A stretch of 22,890 nucleotides of DNA from JBNKHH01 sp050290245 (GTDB taxonomy: Bacteria > Pseudomonadota > Alphaproteobacteria > Rhodobacterales > Rhodobacteraceae): contig JBNKHH010000032.1 of NCBI GenBank assembly GCA_050290245.1, positions 1 through 22,890 of the forward strand, in the 5' to 3' direction. The notes under the pieces were generated by a model. The model saw nothing but the letters and a program-made list of their open reading frames with translations. It searched no databases and was not told the DNA's origin. Position numbers and translations under genes: made by a program. Below, piece by piece: positions 14,016 through 22,020 of the stretch (position 1 is its first letter; each line of letters starts with the position of its first letter).

Positions 14016-14852
14016 ATGCTTGATGAGTCCGACGACATCCACCCGCTGTTCCACGGCGCTCCGGCCACGACGGAGTTCAAGAAGCTGCGCAAACGGATCA
14101 TCCGCTACGTGCGCGAGGCCATCGAGCAATACGGCATGATCGAACGCGATACTCGCTGGCTCGTTTGCCTGTCGGGCGGCAAGGACAGCTACACGCTTCT
14201 GGCTGCCCTCTACGAACTCAAGTGGCGTGGCCTCCTGCCCGTCGACATTCTCGCTTGCAACCTCGACCAGGGCCAGCCCGGCTTTCCGGCCACGGTACTT
14301 CCAGATTTCCTTGAAAAAATGGGCGTGCCTCACCGGATCGAGTATCAGGACACCTATTCCGTCGTCACCGATAAGATCCCCCAAGGCCGAACCTTCTGCG
14401 CCCTCTGCTCTCGCCTGCGCCGGGGCCACCTGTATCGCGTCGCGCGTGAGGAAGGCTGTTCCGCGGTGGTCCTGGGCCACCACCGCGATGACATCCTCGA
14501 GACCTTCTTCATGAATCTCTTCCACGGCGGGCGACTGGCCACGATGCCGCCCAAACTGGTGAACGAAGAAGGCGATTTGTTCGTCTATCGCCCGCTGGCC
14601 CACGTGGCCGAGGCCGATTGCGAGAAATTCGCCAGTGCCATGAACTATCCGATCATTCCCTGCGACCTTTGTGGCAGCCAGGACGGCCTGCAAAGACAAC
14701 AGGTAAAGCAGATCCTCGATGGTTGGGAAAAGAACAGCCCGGGCCGCCGCCAGGTCATGTTTCGCGCGCTGATGAATGCTCGACCGTCGCACCTACTGGA
14801 CCCGAAACTGTTCGATTTCGCCGGGCTGGAAAGACAATCAAAGCGCGATTAA
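14016..14852 (+). CDS. ttcA: tRNA 2-thiocytidine(32) synthetase TtcA
   Basis: The 278-residue cytoplasmic enzyme uses ATP and a sulfur donor to thiolate cytidine 32 in the anticodon loop of certain tRNAs, arginine tRNAs among them in characterised species. It has the PP-loop SGGKDS (53-58) that activates the base by adenylation, the iron-sulfur cysteines Cys128 and Cys131 (TFCALCSRLRRG), and the PCDLCGSQ site (Cys216, Cys219). GHHRDDILETFFMNLFHGGRL is also characteristic. The start ATG 14016 lacks a good ribosome binding site but gives the N-terminus expected for Rhodobacteraceae (DDIHPLFHGAP). The last 18 bases (residues 273-278) are a short variable tail. Confidence 0.96.
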   Translation: MLDESDDIHPLFHGAPATTEFKKLRKRIIRYVREAIEQYGMIERDTRWLVCLSGGKDSYTLLAALYELKWRGLLPVDILACNLDQGQPGFPATVLPDFLEKMGVPHRIEYQDTYSVVTDKIPQGRTFCALCSRLRRGHLYRVAREEGCSAVVLGHHRDDILETFFMNLFHGGRLATMPPKLVNEEGDLFVYRPLAHVAEADCEKFASAMNYPIIPCDLCGSQDGLQRQQVKQILDGWEKNSPGRRQVMFRALMNARPSHLLDPKLFDFAGLERQSKRD

Positions 14853-14903
14853 CCGGTTGTAGACCGGGCGCTGATAATCCCACCGCATTGATTTAAAAGA
14901 TGG

Positions 14904-16454
14904 ATGCGTGGCCAGATGCCGACCCAGAATCAGCCAATCTCCAAGGCTTCGCTCTACGGGATGCTGGGCGGACCGGCGATGCTGACCGCTATCCCTTTCC
15001 TGTTCCTGGCGTCCTATTGGGTCGGCGGCGAAATGGCCATGCTTGCAACCTCTGTCGTTTTGCCGCTCGCCATCTTTCTTGCCAAGATGATCAGCCCGCG
15101 GTCCAGCCTGCTGACGGCGGAAAAGGACCCGCTGACAGGCCTGGTGATGCGCGACGGCCTCATCGCATGGATGGACGGCGTCCTGTCGAACCGTGGCAAA
15201 TCGGAAAATCAGGCAGCGGTGCTGACTCTCGCGATCGACGATCTGGACGAGTTGGAGGATCGTTTTGGCCGCTCCATGCGCAACACTGTCCTGCGCGACG
15301 CGACTGAACGGCTGCAACGCCATCTGCGCGACAGTGACATTCTTGCGCGGCTCAGCCCGGGCTTTGCCGTCGGTCTGAGCCGGGTGCGCCCGCCTGAGAC
15401 CGAAAATCTCCTTCAGATGGCCAGACGCCTGCAATCCCTATTTGACGAGCCGTTCAGCGACGGATCGACACGCACCTATTGCTCGCTGTCGATCGGCGTC
15501 GCCGCGGAAAGCCATGTCAAGGGCGGCGGTGGATCGAACCTCGTTGCCGGGGCGCAGCGGGCCTGCGAACTGGCGGTGATATCTGGCCAGGGGTCAGTCA
15601 GAGTTTATAACGACGGGCTTTCCAGCCGCCGTGCCCATGACCGCGACACGGCGCAGGAATTGTCCCATGCCCTGGAAACGGGCGAGATATTTGCCTGGTT
15701 CCAGCCCCAGCTGGAAACCCGGACCGGCACAGTCACCGGGTTCGAGGCCTTGGCCCGGTGGGAGCACCCGGAACGCGGCCTGGTGTCGCCGAACAGCTTT
15801 CTGCCCGACATCGAAAAGGCGGGTCTGTCGCAGCGACTGGCCGAGGTCATCCTGAAACAGTCGCTGACAGCACTGAACGCCTGGGATGCCGCCGGCTTCA
15901 ACGTCCCCAATGTCTCGGTCAATTTCTCCAGCGAGGAACTGCGCAACCCGCGACTGCCCGACTATGTCCGTTGGGAACTCGACCGCCATTCGCTCGCACC
16001 CGAACGCCTGGTGGTCGAGGTTCTGGAAAGCGTCGTCGCCGAGTCCAGTGAGGACGTGATTTCCCGCACCCTGACCTCCCTGTCCAAGATCGGCTGCCAT
16101 ATTGACTTGGACGATTTCGGCACAGGCTATACCAGCTTCATCAACATTCGCCGTTTCACTGTCAGCCGCATCAAGCTGGACCGCTGTCTTGTCAGCCATA
16201 TCGACACTGACGAAGAACAGGCCCGGATGGTCGCCGCGCTTCTCGCTTTCAGTGACAAGCTGGGCATCGATGCCCTGGCCGAGGGCGTCGAAACTCAGGA
16301 AGAGGTCGACAAGCTGGTCAGCCTTGGCTGCGAGGAAATGCAGGGTTATGTCGCCGCCAAGCCGATGGCGCTCGGCGAAACTTTGCTCTGGCTGGAAGGT
16401 CTTCCAGTCACCGGCGCGGCCTTTGCGACCCCCAAAATGGCAGCGTCCAGCTAG
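14904..16454 (+). CDS. Membrane-anchored GGDEF-EAL protein, probable c-di-GMP phosphodiesterase
   Basis: The 516-residue protein has two N-terminal membrane helices (about 18-40 and 43-62), a GGDEF domain (about 70-235) and an EAL domain (about 250-500). The cyclase signature is lost: where RLGGDEF is expected the sequence reads RLSPGF (149-154), one residue short. The EAL domain keeps its catalytic set: EALARW (281-286), Asn340 in VSVNFSSEEL, Glu372 in VVEVLES, DLDDFGTGYTSF (Asp403, Asp404), Lys424 in IKLD and AEGVET (459-464). It should therefore hydrolyse c-di-GMP, with the GGDEF part perhaps a GTP sensor or a dimerisation module. Start is ATG 14904; an in-frame ATG is four codons later. 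It sits between ttcA and yidC with no partner cyclase nearby. Confidence 0.93.
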   Translation: MRGQMPTQNQPISKASLYGMLGGPAMLTAIPFLFLASYWVGGEMAMLATSVVLPLAIFLAKMISPRSSLLTAEKDPLTGLVMRDGLIAWMDGVLSNRGKSENQAAVLTLAIDDLDELEDRFGRSMRNTVLRDATERLQRHLRDSDILARLSPGFAVGLSRVRPPETENLLQMARRLQSLFDEPFSDGSTRTYCSLSIGVAAESHVKGGGGSNLVAGAQRACELAVISGQGSVRVYNDGLSSRRAHDRDTAQELSHALETGEIFAWFQPQLETRTGTVTGFEALARWEHPERGLVSPNSFLPDIEKAGLSQRLAEVILKQSLTALNAWDAAGFNVPNVSVNFSSEELRNPRLPDYVRWELDRHSLAPERLVVEVLESVVAESSEDVISRTLTSLSKIGCHIDLDDFGTGYTSFINIRRFTVSRIKLDRCLVSHIDTDEEQARMVAALLAFSDKLGIDALAEGVETQEEVDKLVSLGCEEMQGYVAAKPMALGETLLWLEGLPVTGAAFATPKMAASS

Positions 16455-16558
16455 ATTCGCCTGGTTCGACGGCCTTGGCATACCGGAAAACGCCTTGACC
16501 TTTTGGCCGCTGGAGGATTGAACCACGGGCGCAAATCCAAGAAACCCGGGTGCGGCTT

Positions 16559-18436
16559 ATGGACGATCAAAACAAGAACCTGATTCTGGCGATGGTGCTC
16601 AGTTCGCTGGTGCTGGTGGTATGGATGATCCTCTTTGCGCCGGACCCCGCCGAGGTGCCTCAAACCGAGGTACAGGACACTGAAACGGCCCTCTCCGTTC
16701 CCGCCGCCGATGCCCCGCAGGACAACGCCGCGCCCGAGAACGAAATCGCAGCCACCCCCGAGGCCGAGCGCGTCGAGATCACGACACCCAGCCTCGAGGG
16801 TTCGATCTCTCTGGCCGGCGGCCGCATCGATACGCTCAGTCTGCGCCAGTACAACCTGACCCTGGACGACAATTCCGAGCAGGTCACGCTTCTGTCTCCG
16901 GTCGGCTCAAGCAACCCCTATTACGCAGTCTTCGGCTGGGTTCCCGGCGGGACGCTTTCCCCCGAGGCCGTGCCGTCGCCGGACACCCCCTGGACTGTGG
17001 AAAGCGGTACGACGCTGACCCCCGACAGCCCTCTGACCATTCGCTGGGACAGCCCTGCCGGGCTGATCTTCCGCCGCACGATCGCGGTCGACCAAAAGTT
17101 CATGTTCACCGTCACCCAGTCGGTCGAAAACCCCACCGACGCCCCGGCCCGCCTGGCCCCCTATGGCCTCGTCGCCCGCCATGGCGAACCCGCTGATCTT
17201 TCCGGGTTCTTCATCATCCACGAGGGCGCCGTCCGCCGCACCGATGGTGAATTGGAGGAAATCGACTACAAGGATCTTCCCGATCTCGAAAGCGACGAGA
17301 ATTGGGGTGCACATGCCAGTGTGACCGAGGCGGAAACCGGTGGCTGGATCGGATTTACCGACCACTATTGGATGACCTCGCTGATCCCCGAACAGGGCAA
17401 GCCCTTTACCTCGGTGATCCAGTACGTTGCCGATAAGGACATCTACAGAACCGCCGCGCGCATGCCCACCGTCGACGTCGCCCCGGGAGCCACGGCCTCC
17501 TCGACGACGCAGGTCTTTGCCGGCGCCAAGGAATGGGAGACCATCCGCAACTATGAGGCTGGCGAAACGATCAAGGGCCTCGGCCCCTCGCTGTCTTATT
17601 TCCTGGGCTTCAGCGGAGAGGAAGAAATCAACGGCTTTACCGACGCCATCGACTGGGGCCTGTTCTATTTCCTGACCAAGCCGATCTTCTTTGCCCTGCA
17701 CGAACTGCAGAAACTGATCGGCAATATGGGCATCGCCATCATCTGCCTGACCTTCCTGATCAAGGCGCTTTTGTTCCCGCTGGCCCGTAAATCCTACGTC
17801 TCGATGGCCAAGATGAAGGAACTTCAGCCCGAGATGGAAAAGCTGAAAGAGCGCGCAGGCGACGATCGCCAAAAGCTCCAGCAGGGTATGATGGAGCTTT
17901 ACAAGAAGGAAAAGGTGAACCCGGCCGCGGGCTGTCTGCCGATCCTGATGCAGATCCCGATCTTCTTCTCTCTCTACAAGGTGATCTTCGTCACCATCGA
18001 ATTGCGCCATGCGCCGTTCTTCGGCCCGTTCCAGGACCTGTCGTCACCCGACCCGACGTTGATCTTCAACTTCTTCAACCTGGCGCCCTGGGGCGTTCCG
18101 CAAGGTGACATATTCCAGTTGGTCTTTATCGGCATCCTGCCGATCCTTCTGGGCATCTCGATGTGGCTGCAGCAAAAGCTGAACCCGGCCCCCGCCGATC
18201 CGACCCAGCAGATGATCTTTGCCTGGATGCCCTGGATTTTCATGTTCATGCTGGGCGGCTTTGCCAGCGGCCTGGTGGTCTACTGGATTACCAACAACAC
18301 GATCACCTTTATTCAGCAGTACACGATCATGCGCACGCACGGGTATAAGCCGGATATCTGGGGCAACATCCGTGGTGCCAAGCAGCCCGACAGCAAAGCC
18401 GAGAAATCCGGAGAAGCCTCGGACAAGGGAAAATGA
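16559..18436 (+). CDS. yidC: Membrane protein insertase YidC
   Basis: The 625-residue inner-membrane insertase folds and inserts membrane proteins alone or with SecYEG. It has TM1 at about 7-26 (NLILAMVLSSLVLVVWMILF), an Ala/Pro/Glu-rich linker, a large periplasmic beta domain (about 75-345) and the five-helix core: a first core helix followed by the LARKSYVSMAKMKELQPEM cytoplasmic hairpin, VNPAAGCLPILMQIPIFFSLY, a segment around 519-540, and MIFAWMPWIFMFML...VVYWITNNTITFIQQ near the C-terminus. Start ATG 16559 is chosen because MDDQNKNLIL is the usual N-terminus; an in-frame GTG lies nine bases upstream. The stop overlaps the MOSC gene start (ATGA). A possible -35 TTGACC at 16495-16500 lacks a good -10. 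Confidence 0.97.
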   Translation: MDDQNKNLILAMVLSSLVLVVWMILFAPDPAEVPQTEVQDTETALSVPAADAPQDNAAPENEIAATPEAERVEITTPSLEGSISLAGGRIDTLSLRQYNLTLDDNSEQVTLLSPVGSSNPYYAVFGWVPGGTLSPEAVPSPDTPWTVESGTTLTPDSPLTIRWDSPAGLIFRRTIAVDQKFMFTVTQSVENPTDAPARLAPYGLVARHGEPADLSGFFIIHEGAVRRTDGELEEIDYKDLPDLESDENWGAHASVTEAETGGWIGFTDHYWMTSLIPEQGKPFTSVIQYVADKDIYRTAARMPTVDVAPGATASSTTQVFAGAKEWETIRNYEAGETIKGLGPSLSYFLGFSGEEEINGFTDAIDWGLFYFLTKPIFFALHELQKLIGNMGIAIICLTFLIKALLFPLARKSYVSMAKMKELQPEMEKLKERAGDDRQKLQQGMMELYKKEKVNPAAGCLPILMQIPIFFSLYKVIFVTIELRHAPFFGPFQDLSSPDPTLIFNFFNLAPWGVPQGDIFQLVFIGILPILLGISMWLQQKLNPAPADPTQQMIFAWMPWIFMFMLGGFASGLVVYWITNNTITFIQQYTIMRTHGYKPDIWGNIRGAKQPDSKAEKSGEASDKGK

Positions 18437-19188
18437 CCGCAACGCTCGCTCAGATCTGGCGCCATCCGATCAAAGGCCACGGGGCCGAGGCGCTGGACCG
18501 GGTCGAGGTGATCGCGGGCCAGACTCTTCCCTGGGACCGGACCTGGGCCGTGGCCCACGAAGCCTCGAAAACAGACGGCAGCGCATGGGCGCCCTGCGCC
18601 AATTTCTCGCGCGGAGCCAAGGCACCCGCCTTGATGGCGATCACGGCGCAGCTTGATGAAGACAGCGAGACTGTCACGCTTGCCCACCCGGACCGGCCGG
18701 ACCACAGCTTCCGGCCCGACAGCGCCGACGACTGGCGCGCCTTCCTGGATTGGACACGCCCGCTGATGCCCGCCGACCGCGCTGCCTCGACGCGAATCGT
18801 TCGTGTCCGGGGTCGCGGCATGACCGATACGGATTTCCCCTCGATCAGCCTGGCCAGCCTGTCGACGCTGAAAGCTCTCGCCGACCGTCTCGGCCAGCCC
18901 ATGGACCCGCGCCGATTCCGAGCGAATTTCTGGGTCGAAGGGCTTGAACCCTGGGCCGAGTTCGACTGGATCGGCAGGACCGTCCAACTGGGCGACGTAA
19001 TTTTTCGCGTCGAAGAGCGCATCACCCGTTGCCTGGCGACCACGGCGAATCCCGACACCGGTGAACGCGACGCCGACACTCTGGGTGCCTTGGAAGGCGG
19101 CTGGGGCCACAGGGATCTCGGGGTCTACCTGACCGCGACCGGCAGCGGAACGGTATCTCGGGGCAACGCCGTCAAGGTGATCGAATGA
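18433..19188 (+). CDS. MOSC domain-containing protein
   Basis: The 251-residue protein has an N-terminal MOSC beta-barrel-like part (IWRHPIKGHGAEALDRVEV, RTWAVAHE) and the C-terminal MOSC sulfur-carrier core, with the conserved cysteine at Cys200 in ERITRCLATTANPDTGERD. MOSC proteins of the MOCOS/mARC type transfer sulfur or bind molybdenum cofactor; family members here are uncharacterised. No signal peptide or membrane segment is visible, so it is cytoplasmic. It is translationally coupled to yidC upstream and engB downstream by ATGA overlaps, an arrangement conserved, as far as I know, in Rhodobacteraceae without an evident functional reason. Confidence 0.88.
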   Translation: MTATLAQIWRHPIKGHGAEALDRVEVIAGQTLPWDRTWAVAHEASKTDGSAWAPCANFSRGAKAPALMAITAQLDEDSETVTLAHPDRPDHSFRPDSADDWRAFLDWTRPLMPADRAASTRIVRVRGRGMTDTDFPSISLASLSTLKALADRLGQPMDPRRFRANFWVEGLEPWAEFDWIGRTVQLGDVIFRVEERITRCLATTANPDTGERDADTLGALEGGWGHRDLGVYLTATGSGTVSRGNAVKVIE

Positions 19189-19832
19189 ACCTGCCCTTCC
19201 CAATAGCCGAAGTCGAACCCTCCGAGATCGAACAGGGACGCCTGTTGTTTGCACGCGGGGCCGAGTTTCTGAAGGGCGTCGTCGCAATGGACGGCCTACC
19301 CCCTGCCGACAGGATCGAAGTCTGCTTTGCGGGCCGCTCAAACGTCGGAAAGTCAACGCTGATCAACGCGCTCACGGGCCGCAAGGCACTGGCCCGCGCC
19401 TCCAACACGCCCGGCCGCACGCAAGAGATCAACTATTTCACGTTGGCCGAGGACCGCTACCTCGTCGACCTGCCCGGCTACGGCTTTGCCAAGGCCCCGG
19501 TCAAGACGGTTGAAAAATGGCAGCGCCTCTTGAAGACCTATCTCTCGGGTCGCGCGACCCTGCGCCGCGCCTTTGTCCTGATCGACGCCCGCCACGGCAT
19601 CAAGGATGTCGATGCCGATATCCTCAAACTTCTTGACACCTCTGCCGTGACTTTTCAGGTCGTGCTGACCAAGGCCGACAAGGTCAAAGCGAAGGACCGC
19701 GAGGCCGTCCTTGCCCAGGTCCGCGCAAACCTTGCCAAGCACCCCGCCGCCTTCCCGGAGATCGTGCTGACTTCGTCCGAAACCGGCCAGGGCATCGAAA
19801 CACTTCGCGCCATCATCGCTGCGCTGGCTTGA
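19185..19832 (+). CDS. engB: Ribosome biogenesis GTP-binding protein EngB (YihA/YsxC)
   Basis: The 215-residue TRAFAC GTPase is needed for assembly of the 50S subunit. All G motifs are present: G1 GRSNVGKS (50-57), G2 TPGRTQ (75-80), G3 DLPGYG (95-100), G4 TKAD (162-165) and G5 TSS (196-198). The alphaproteobacterial N-terminal extension of about 40 residues is present. ATG 19185 overlaps the MOSC stop by four bases. argB starts 45 bases downstream. Confidence 0.96.
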   Translation: MNLPFPIAEVEPSEIEQGRLLFARGAEFLKGVVAMDGLPPADRIEVCFAGRSNVGKSTLINALTGRKALARASNTPGRTQEINYFTLAEDRYLVDLPGYGFAKAPVKTVEKWQRLLKTYLSGRATLRRAFVLIDARHGIKDVDADILKLLDTSAVTFQVVLTKADKVKAKDREAVLAQVRANLAKHPAAFPEIVLTSSETGQGIETLRAIIAALA

Positions 19833-19877
19833 GCCAGACGCCGCTCTGGACTATCGAGGAACCTTAAGAGGGACCTC

Positions 19878-20777
19878 ATGAGACCTAGAGACATGAACCG
19901 CGACTGGATCGCCACCGCCCGCACACTGAACGAGGCTCTGCCGTATATTCAACGCTATGACGATGCTGTCGTCGTGGTGAAATTTGGCGGCAATGCCATG
20001 GGCGACGCCGAGGCGATGGCCTCTTTCGCCCGCGACATCGTCCTGATGCGCCAGATGAACCTTAACCCGGTCGTGGTCCACGGCGGCGGCCCGATGATCA
20101 ACGATCTGCTAAAGCGGCTCGGAATCGAGTCGCGCTTTGTGCGCGGCAAGCGTGTGACCGACCAAGCCACCGTCGAAGTGGTCGAGATGGTGCTGACCGG
20201 TCTCGTCAACAAGCGCATCGTGCAGGCAATCATGGACGAGGGAGGCCGCGCGGTCGGACTCTCGGGCAAGGACGACGACCTGATGGTTTGCGAGGCCGAC
20301 GACCCGGAACTGGGTTTTGTCGGCAGGCCGGTCGAGATGAACGTTCAGGTGCTGCGCGATCTCTTCAAGGCCGGGATCATCCCGGTGGTCGCCCCTGTCG
20401 CCACGGGAATGAGCGCGCTGGAGACTTTCAACGTCAACGGAGACACGGCTGCGGGCGCCATCGCTGGCGCACTAAAGGCCGACCGGCTGCTGCTTCTGAC
20501 CGACGTCGAGGGCGTCAAGAACAAGGACGGCGAAATCATGACGCAGCTGACCCCCGAAGAGGTGCGCGCCATGACGGAAGATGGCACCATCGCGGGCGGC
20601 ATGATCCCCAAAACTGAAACCGCGCTCAAGGCGGTCGAAGAAGGGGTCCGTGCCGTGGTGATCCTGGACGGGCGAGTGTCGAACGCCTGTCTTCTGGAAC
20701 TGTTCACTGAACACGGCGCCGGGTCGCTGATCCGGCGCGCGGATCTGCCGCCGCACCGGCCCCGGACGCGCGGGTGA
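19878..20777 (+). CDS. argB: Acetylglutamate kinase
   Basis: The 299-residue enzyme phosphorylates N-acetylglutamate with ATP, the second step of arginine synthesis. It has KFGGNAMG (35-42), VHGGGPM (67-73), KRVTD (91-95), the ATP-binding NVNGDTAAGAIAGAL segment (185-199) and Lys245 in GGMIPKTETAL. The N-terminal helix MNRDWIATARTLNEALPYIQRY is typical of hexameric, arginine-inhibited acetylglutamate kinases, so feedback control by arginine is expected. ATG 19878 has AGAGGGA upstream; ATG 19893 would drop five residues and is also possible. The C-terminal PPHRPRTRG is a short basic tail. Its stop overlaps the next gene (GTGA). Confidence 0.96.
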   Translation: MRPRDMNRDWIATARTLNEALPYIQRYDDAVVVVKFGGNAMGDAEAMASFARDIVLMRQMNLNPVVVHGGGPMINDLLKRLGIESRFVRGKRVTDQATVEVVEMVLTGLVNKRIVQAIMDEGGRAVGLSGKDDDLMVCEADDPELGFVGRPVEMNVQVLRDLFKAGIIPVVAPVATGMSALETFNVNGDTAAGAIAGALKADRLLLLTDVEGVKNKDGEIMTQLTPEEVRAMTEDGTIAGGMIPKTETALKAVEEGVRAVVILDGRVSNACLLELFTEHGAGSLIRRADLPPHRPRTRG

Positions 20778-21442
20778 CACGGCCCGCCGGGGGCATCCTG
20801 GCAGAACTGGCGGTGCGCGTATCCAAGGAGCGATTGGCGGTCTTCGGCCTGTGCCATACCGAGCACGAGGACGGGCTGGGCGATGGCACGCTGGCACTCC
20901 TCGGCCCCGCCGAACCTGGGTATTGGAATCACGTGATTGCACAGCCCGAGTTTCGCGACGGAGCGCGCGACCCGGTGGACCGCTGGTCGGCGCGTGTTAT
21001 CTCGGATGCGGCAAAGGACCTCGGGGGACAGGCCCTCTTTCCCTTCGGCACCCCGCACCGGCCTTTCATCTCCTGGGCGCTGCGCGGCGGCTGCTACGTC
21101 TCCCCGGTTTCACTGCTGGTCCATCCTCGCGCCGGTCTCTTCGTTTCGTTCCGGGGCGCGATCCACCTGCCAGATCGCCTGCCCCTGCCCGACCCGGTGC
21201 CGAACCCCTGCGATACCTGCGCCGACAGCCCCTGCCTCACAGCCTGCCCGGCATCGGCGCTGACCGCCGACGGCTATGACCTCCACGGCTGCCACGCCTA
21301 TCTCGACACTGGACCTGGCCAGCACTGCCTGTCACAAGGATGTGCAGTACGGCGTATATGCCCGGCAGGAGCCGCCTATCAACGCGCGCCCGAACACTCG
21401 GCCTATCACATGGAGCAGTTCCACCCGTGCCCCTCACTCTGA
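20774..21442 (+). CDS. Ferredoxin-like iron-sulfur protein with atypical cysteine spacing
   Basis: The 222-residue protein is predicted to bind one or two Fe-S clusters. Its cysteines lie in CDTCADSPCLTACP (Cys146, 149, 154, 158) and in a second set, Cys173 (HGCHAYL), Cys185, Cys190 and Cys196 (CLSQGCAVRRICP). The spacing CxxCx4CxxxCP departs from the standard CxxCxxCxxxCP of bacterial ferredoxins, and the layout recalls the C-terminal dicluster part of QueG or reductive-dehalogenase relatives. Residues 1-135 form a separate domain without an obvious motif. GTG 20774 overlaps the argB stop. Its 3' end overlaps the next gene by 16 bases. Function unknown; orthologues are usually just labelled ferredoxin. 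Confidence 0.82.
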   Translation: MTRPAGGILAELAVRVSKERLAVFGLCHTEHEDGLGDGTLALLGPAEPGYWNHVIAQPEFRDGARDPVDRWSARVISDAAKDLGGQALFPFGTPHRPFISWALRGGCYVSPVSLLVHPRAGLFVSFRGAIHLPDRLPLPDPVPNPCDTCADSPCLTACPASALTADGYDLHGCHAYLDTGPGQHCLSQGCAVRRICPAGAAYQRAPEHSAYHMEQFHPCPSL

Positions 21443-21933
21443 TTCTGATGCGCCACGCCAAATCCACCTGGGACGACCCCCTGCTCAGCGACGAAGAACG
21501 CCCCCTCAACGACCGGGGGCGCGCTGCGGCGCCGCGCGTCGCCGACTGGCTGGTTCGGAAGGGATATGTGCCGGCAAAGGTCGTGACCTCTGCCGCCGTC
21601 AGGACCCGGGAGACGTGGGAGCGTATGGCGGCCCGGACGCCGGGAGAGATTCCCTTTGAAAGCACCCCGGCGCTCTATCTCGCAGGTCCCGAGATGATTT
21701 TGAACGTCATCAAGACGCAGACCGCATCGCCCCTGATGATCCTCTGCCACAACCCCGGCATTGCCGAGTGCGCCGAGCGCATCGCCAAGACGTCCCCCGA
21801 TCACAAGGACTTCCGCCGCTATCCGACGGCCTCCACGACCGTCATCACGTTTGATGCGGAAACTTGGCAGGACGTCACATGGCACAGCGGCGACGTTGCC
21901 GATTTCATCGTCCCGCGTGACCTGATGACCTGA
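21427..21933 (+). CDS. sixA: Histidine phosphatase family protein (SixA-like)
   Basis: The 168-residue protein is a member of the histidine phosphatase superfamily, related to SixA, which in E. coli dephosphorylates phosphohistidine in relay and phosphotransferase proteins. It has the catalytic LMRHAKSTW (His10), the SAAVRTRETWE segment (Arg59, Arg61) and LCHNPGI with the second histidine (His108). GTG 21427 gives the expected N-terminus MPLTLILMRHAKS; GGAG lies 11 bases upstream inside the iron-sulfur gene. Whether it acts on a histidine kinase or relay protein here is unknown. Confidence 0.9.
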   Translation: MPLTLILMRHAKSTWDDPLLSDEERPLNDRGRAAAPRVADWLVRKGYVPAKVVTSAAVRTRETWERMAARTPGEIPFESTPALYLAGPEMILNVIKTQTASPLMILCHNPGIAECAERIAKTSPDHKDFRRYPTASTTVITFDAETWQDVTWHSGDVADFIVPRDLMT

Positions 21934-21938
21934 CCACT

Positions 21939-21960
21939 TTATCTTGCTCAAAGTACGCAA
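21939..21960 (+). repeat. Dispersed 22-base element, copy 2
   Basis: This copy matches 13805-13826 at 20 of 22 positions (TGCTCAAA and TACGCAA shared). It lies just after sixA, and its final AA begins the A-run that serves as the U-tail of the minus-strand terminator. Confidence 0.5.
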
Positions 21961-21987
21961 AAAACGCGCCGCCCAATGGGCGGCGCG
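21959..21987 (-). terminator. Strong intrinsic terminator of the amino-acid ABC operon
   Basis: CGCGCCGCCC (21965-21974) pairs perfectly with GGGCGGCGCG (21978-21987) around a three-base loop. Read on the minus strand the stem is followed by six U residues (21959-21964). It lies 34 bases past the ATPase stop codon. Confidence 0.85.
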
Positions 21988-22020
21988 CTGTTCGACTGCC
22001 AAAGGCAGGCGAAATCGGGA

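Noticed and set aside
14904..16454. LapD partner for the LapG-like protease
   Set aside because: The N-terminus is two closely spaced membrane helices with no periplasmic output domain or HAMP, unlike LapD.
16495..16524. yidC promoter with -35 TTGACC
   Set aside because: No acceptable -10 box lies 16-18 bases downstream, so it is not listed as a feature.
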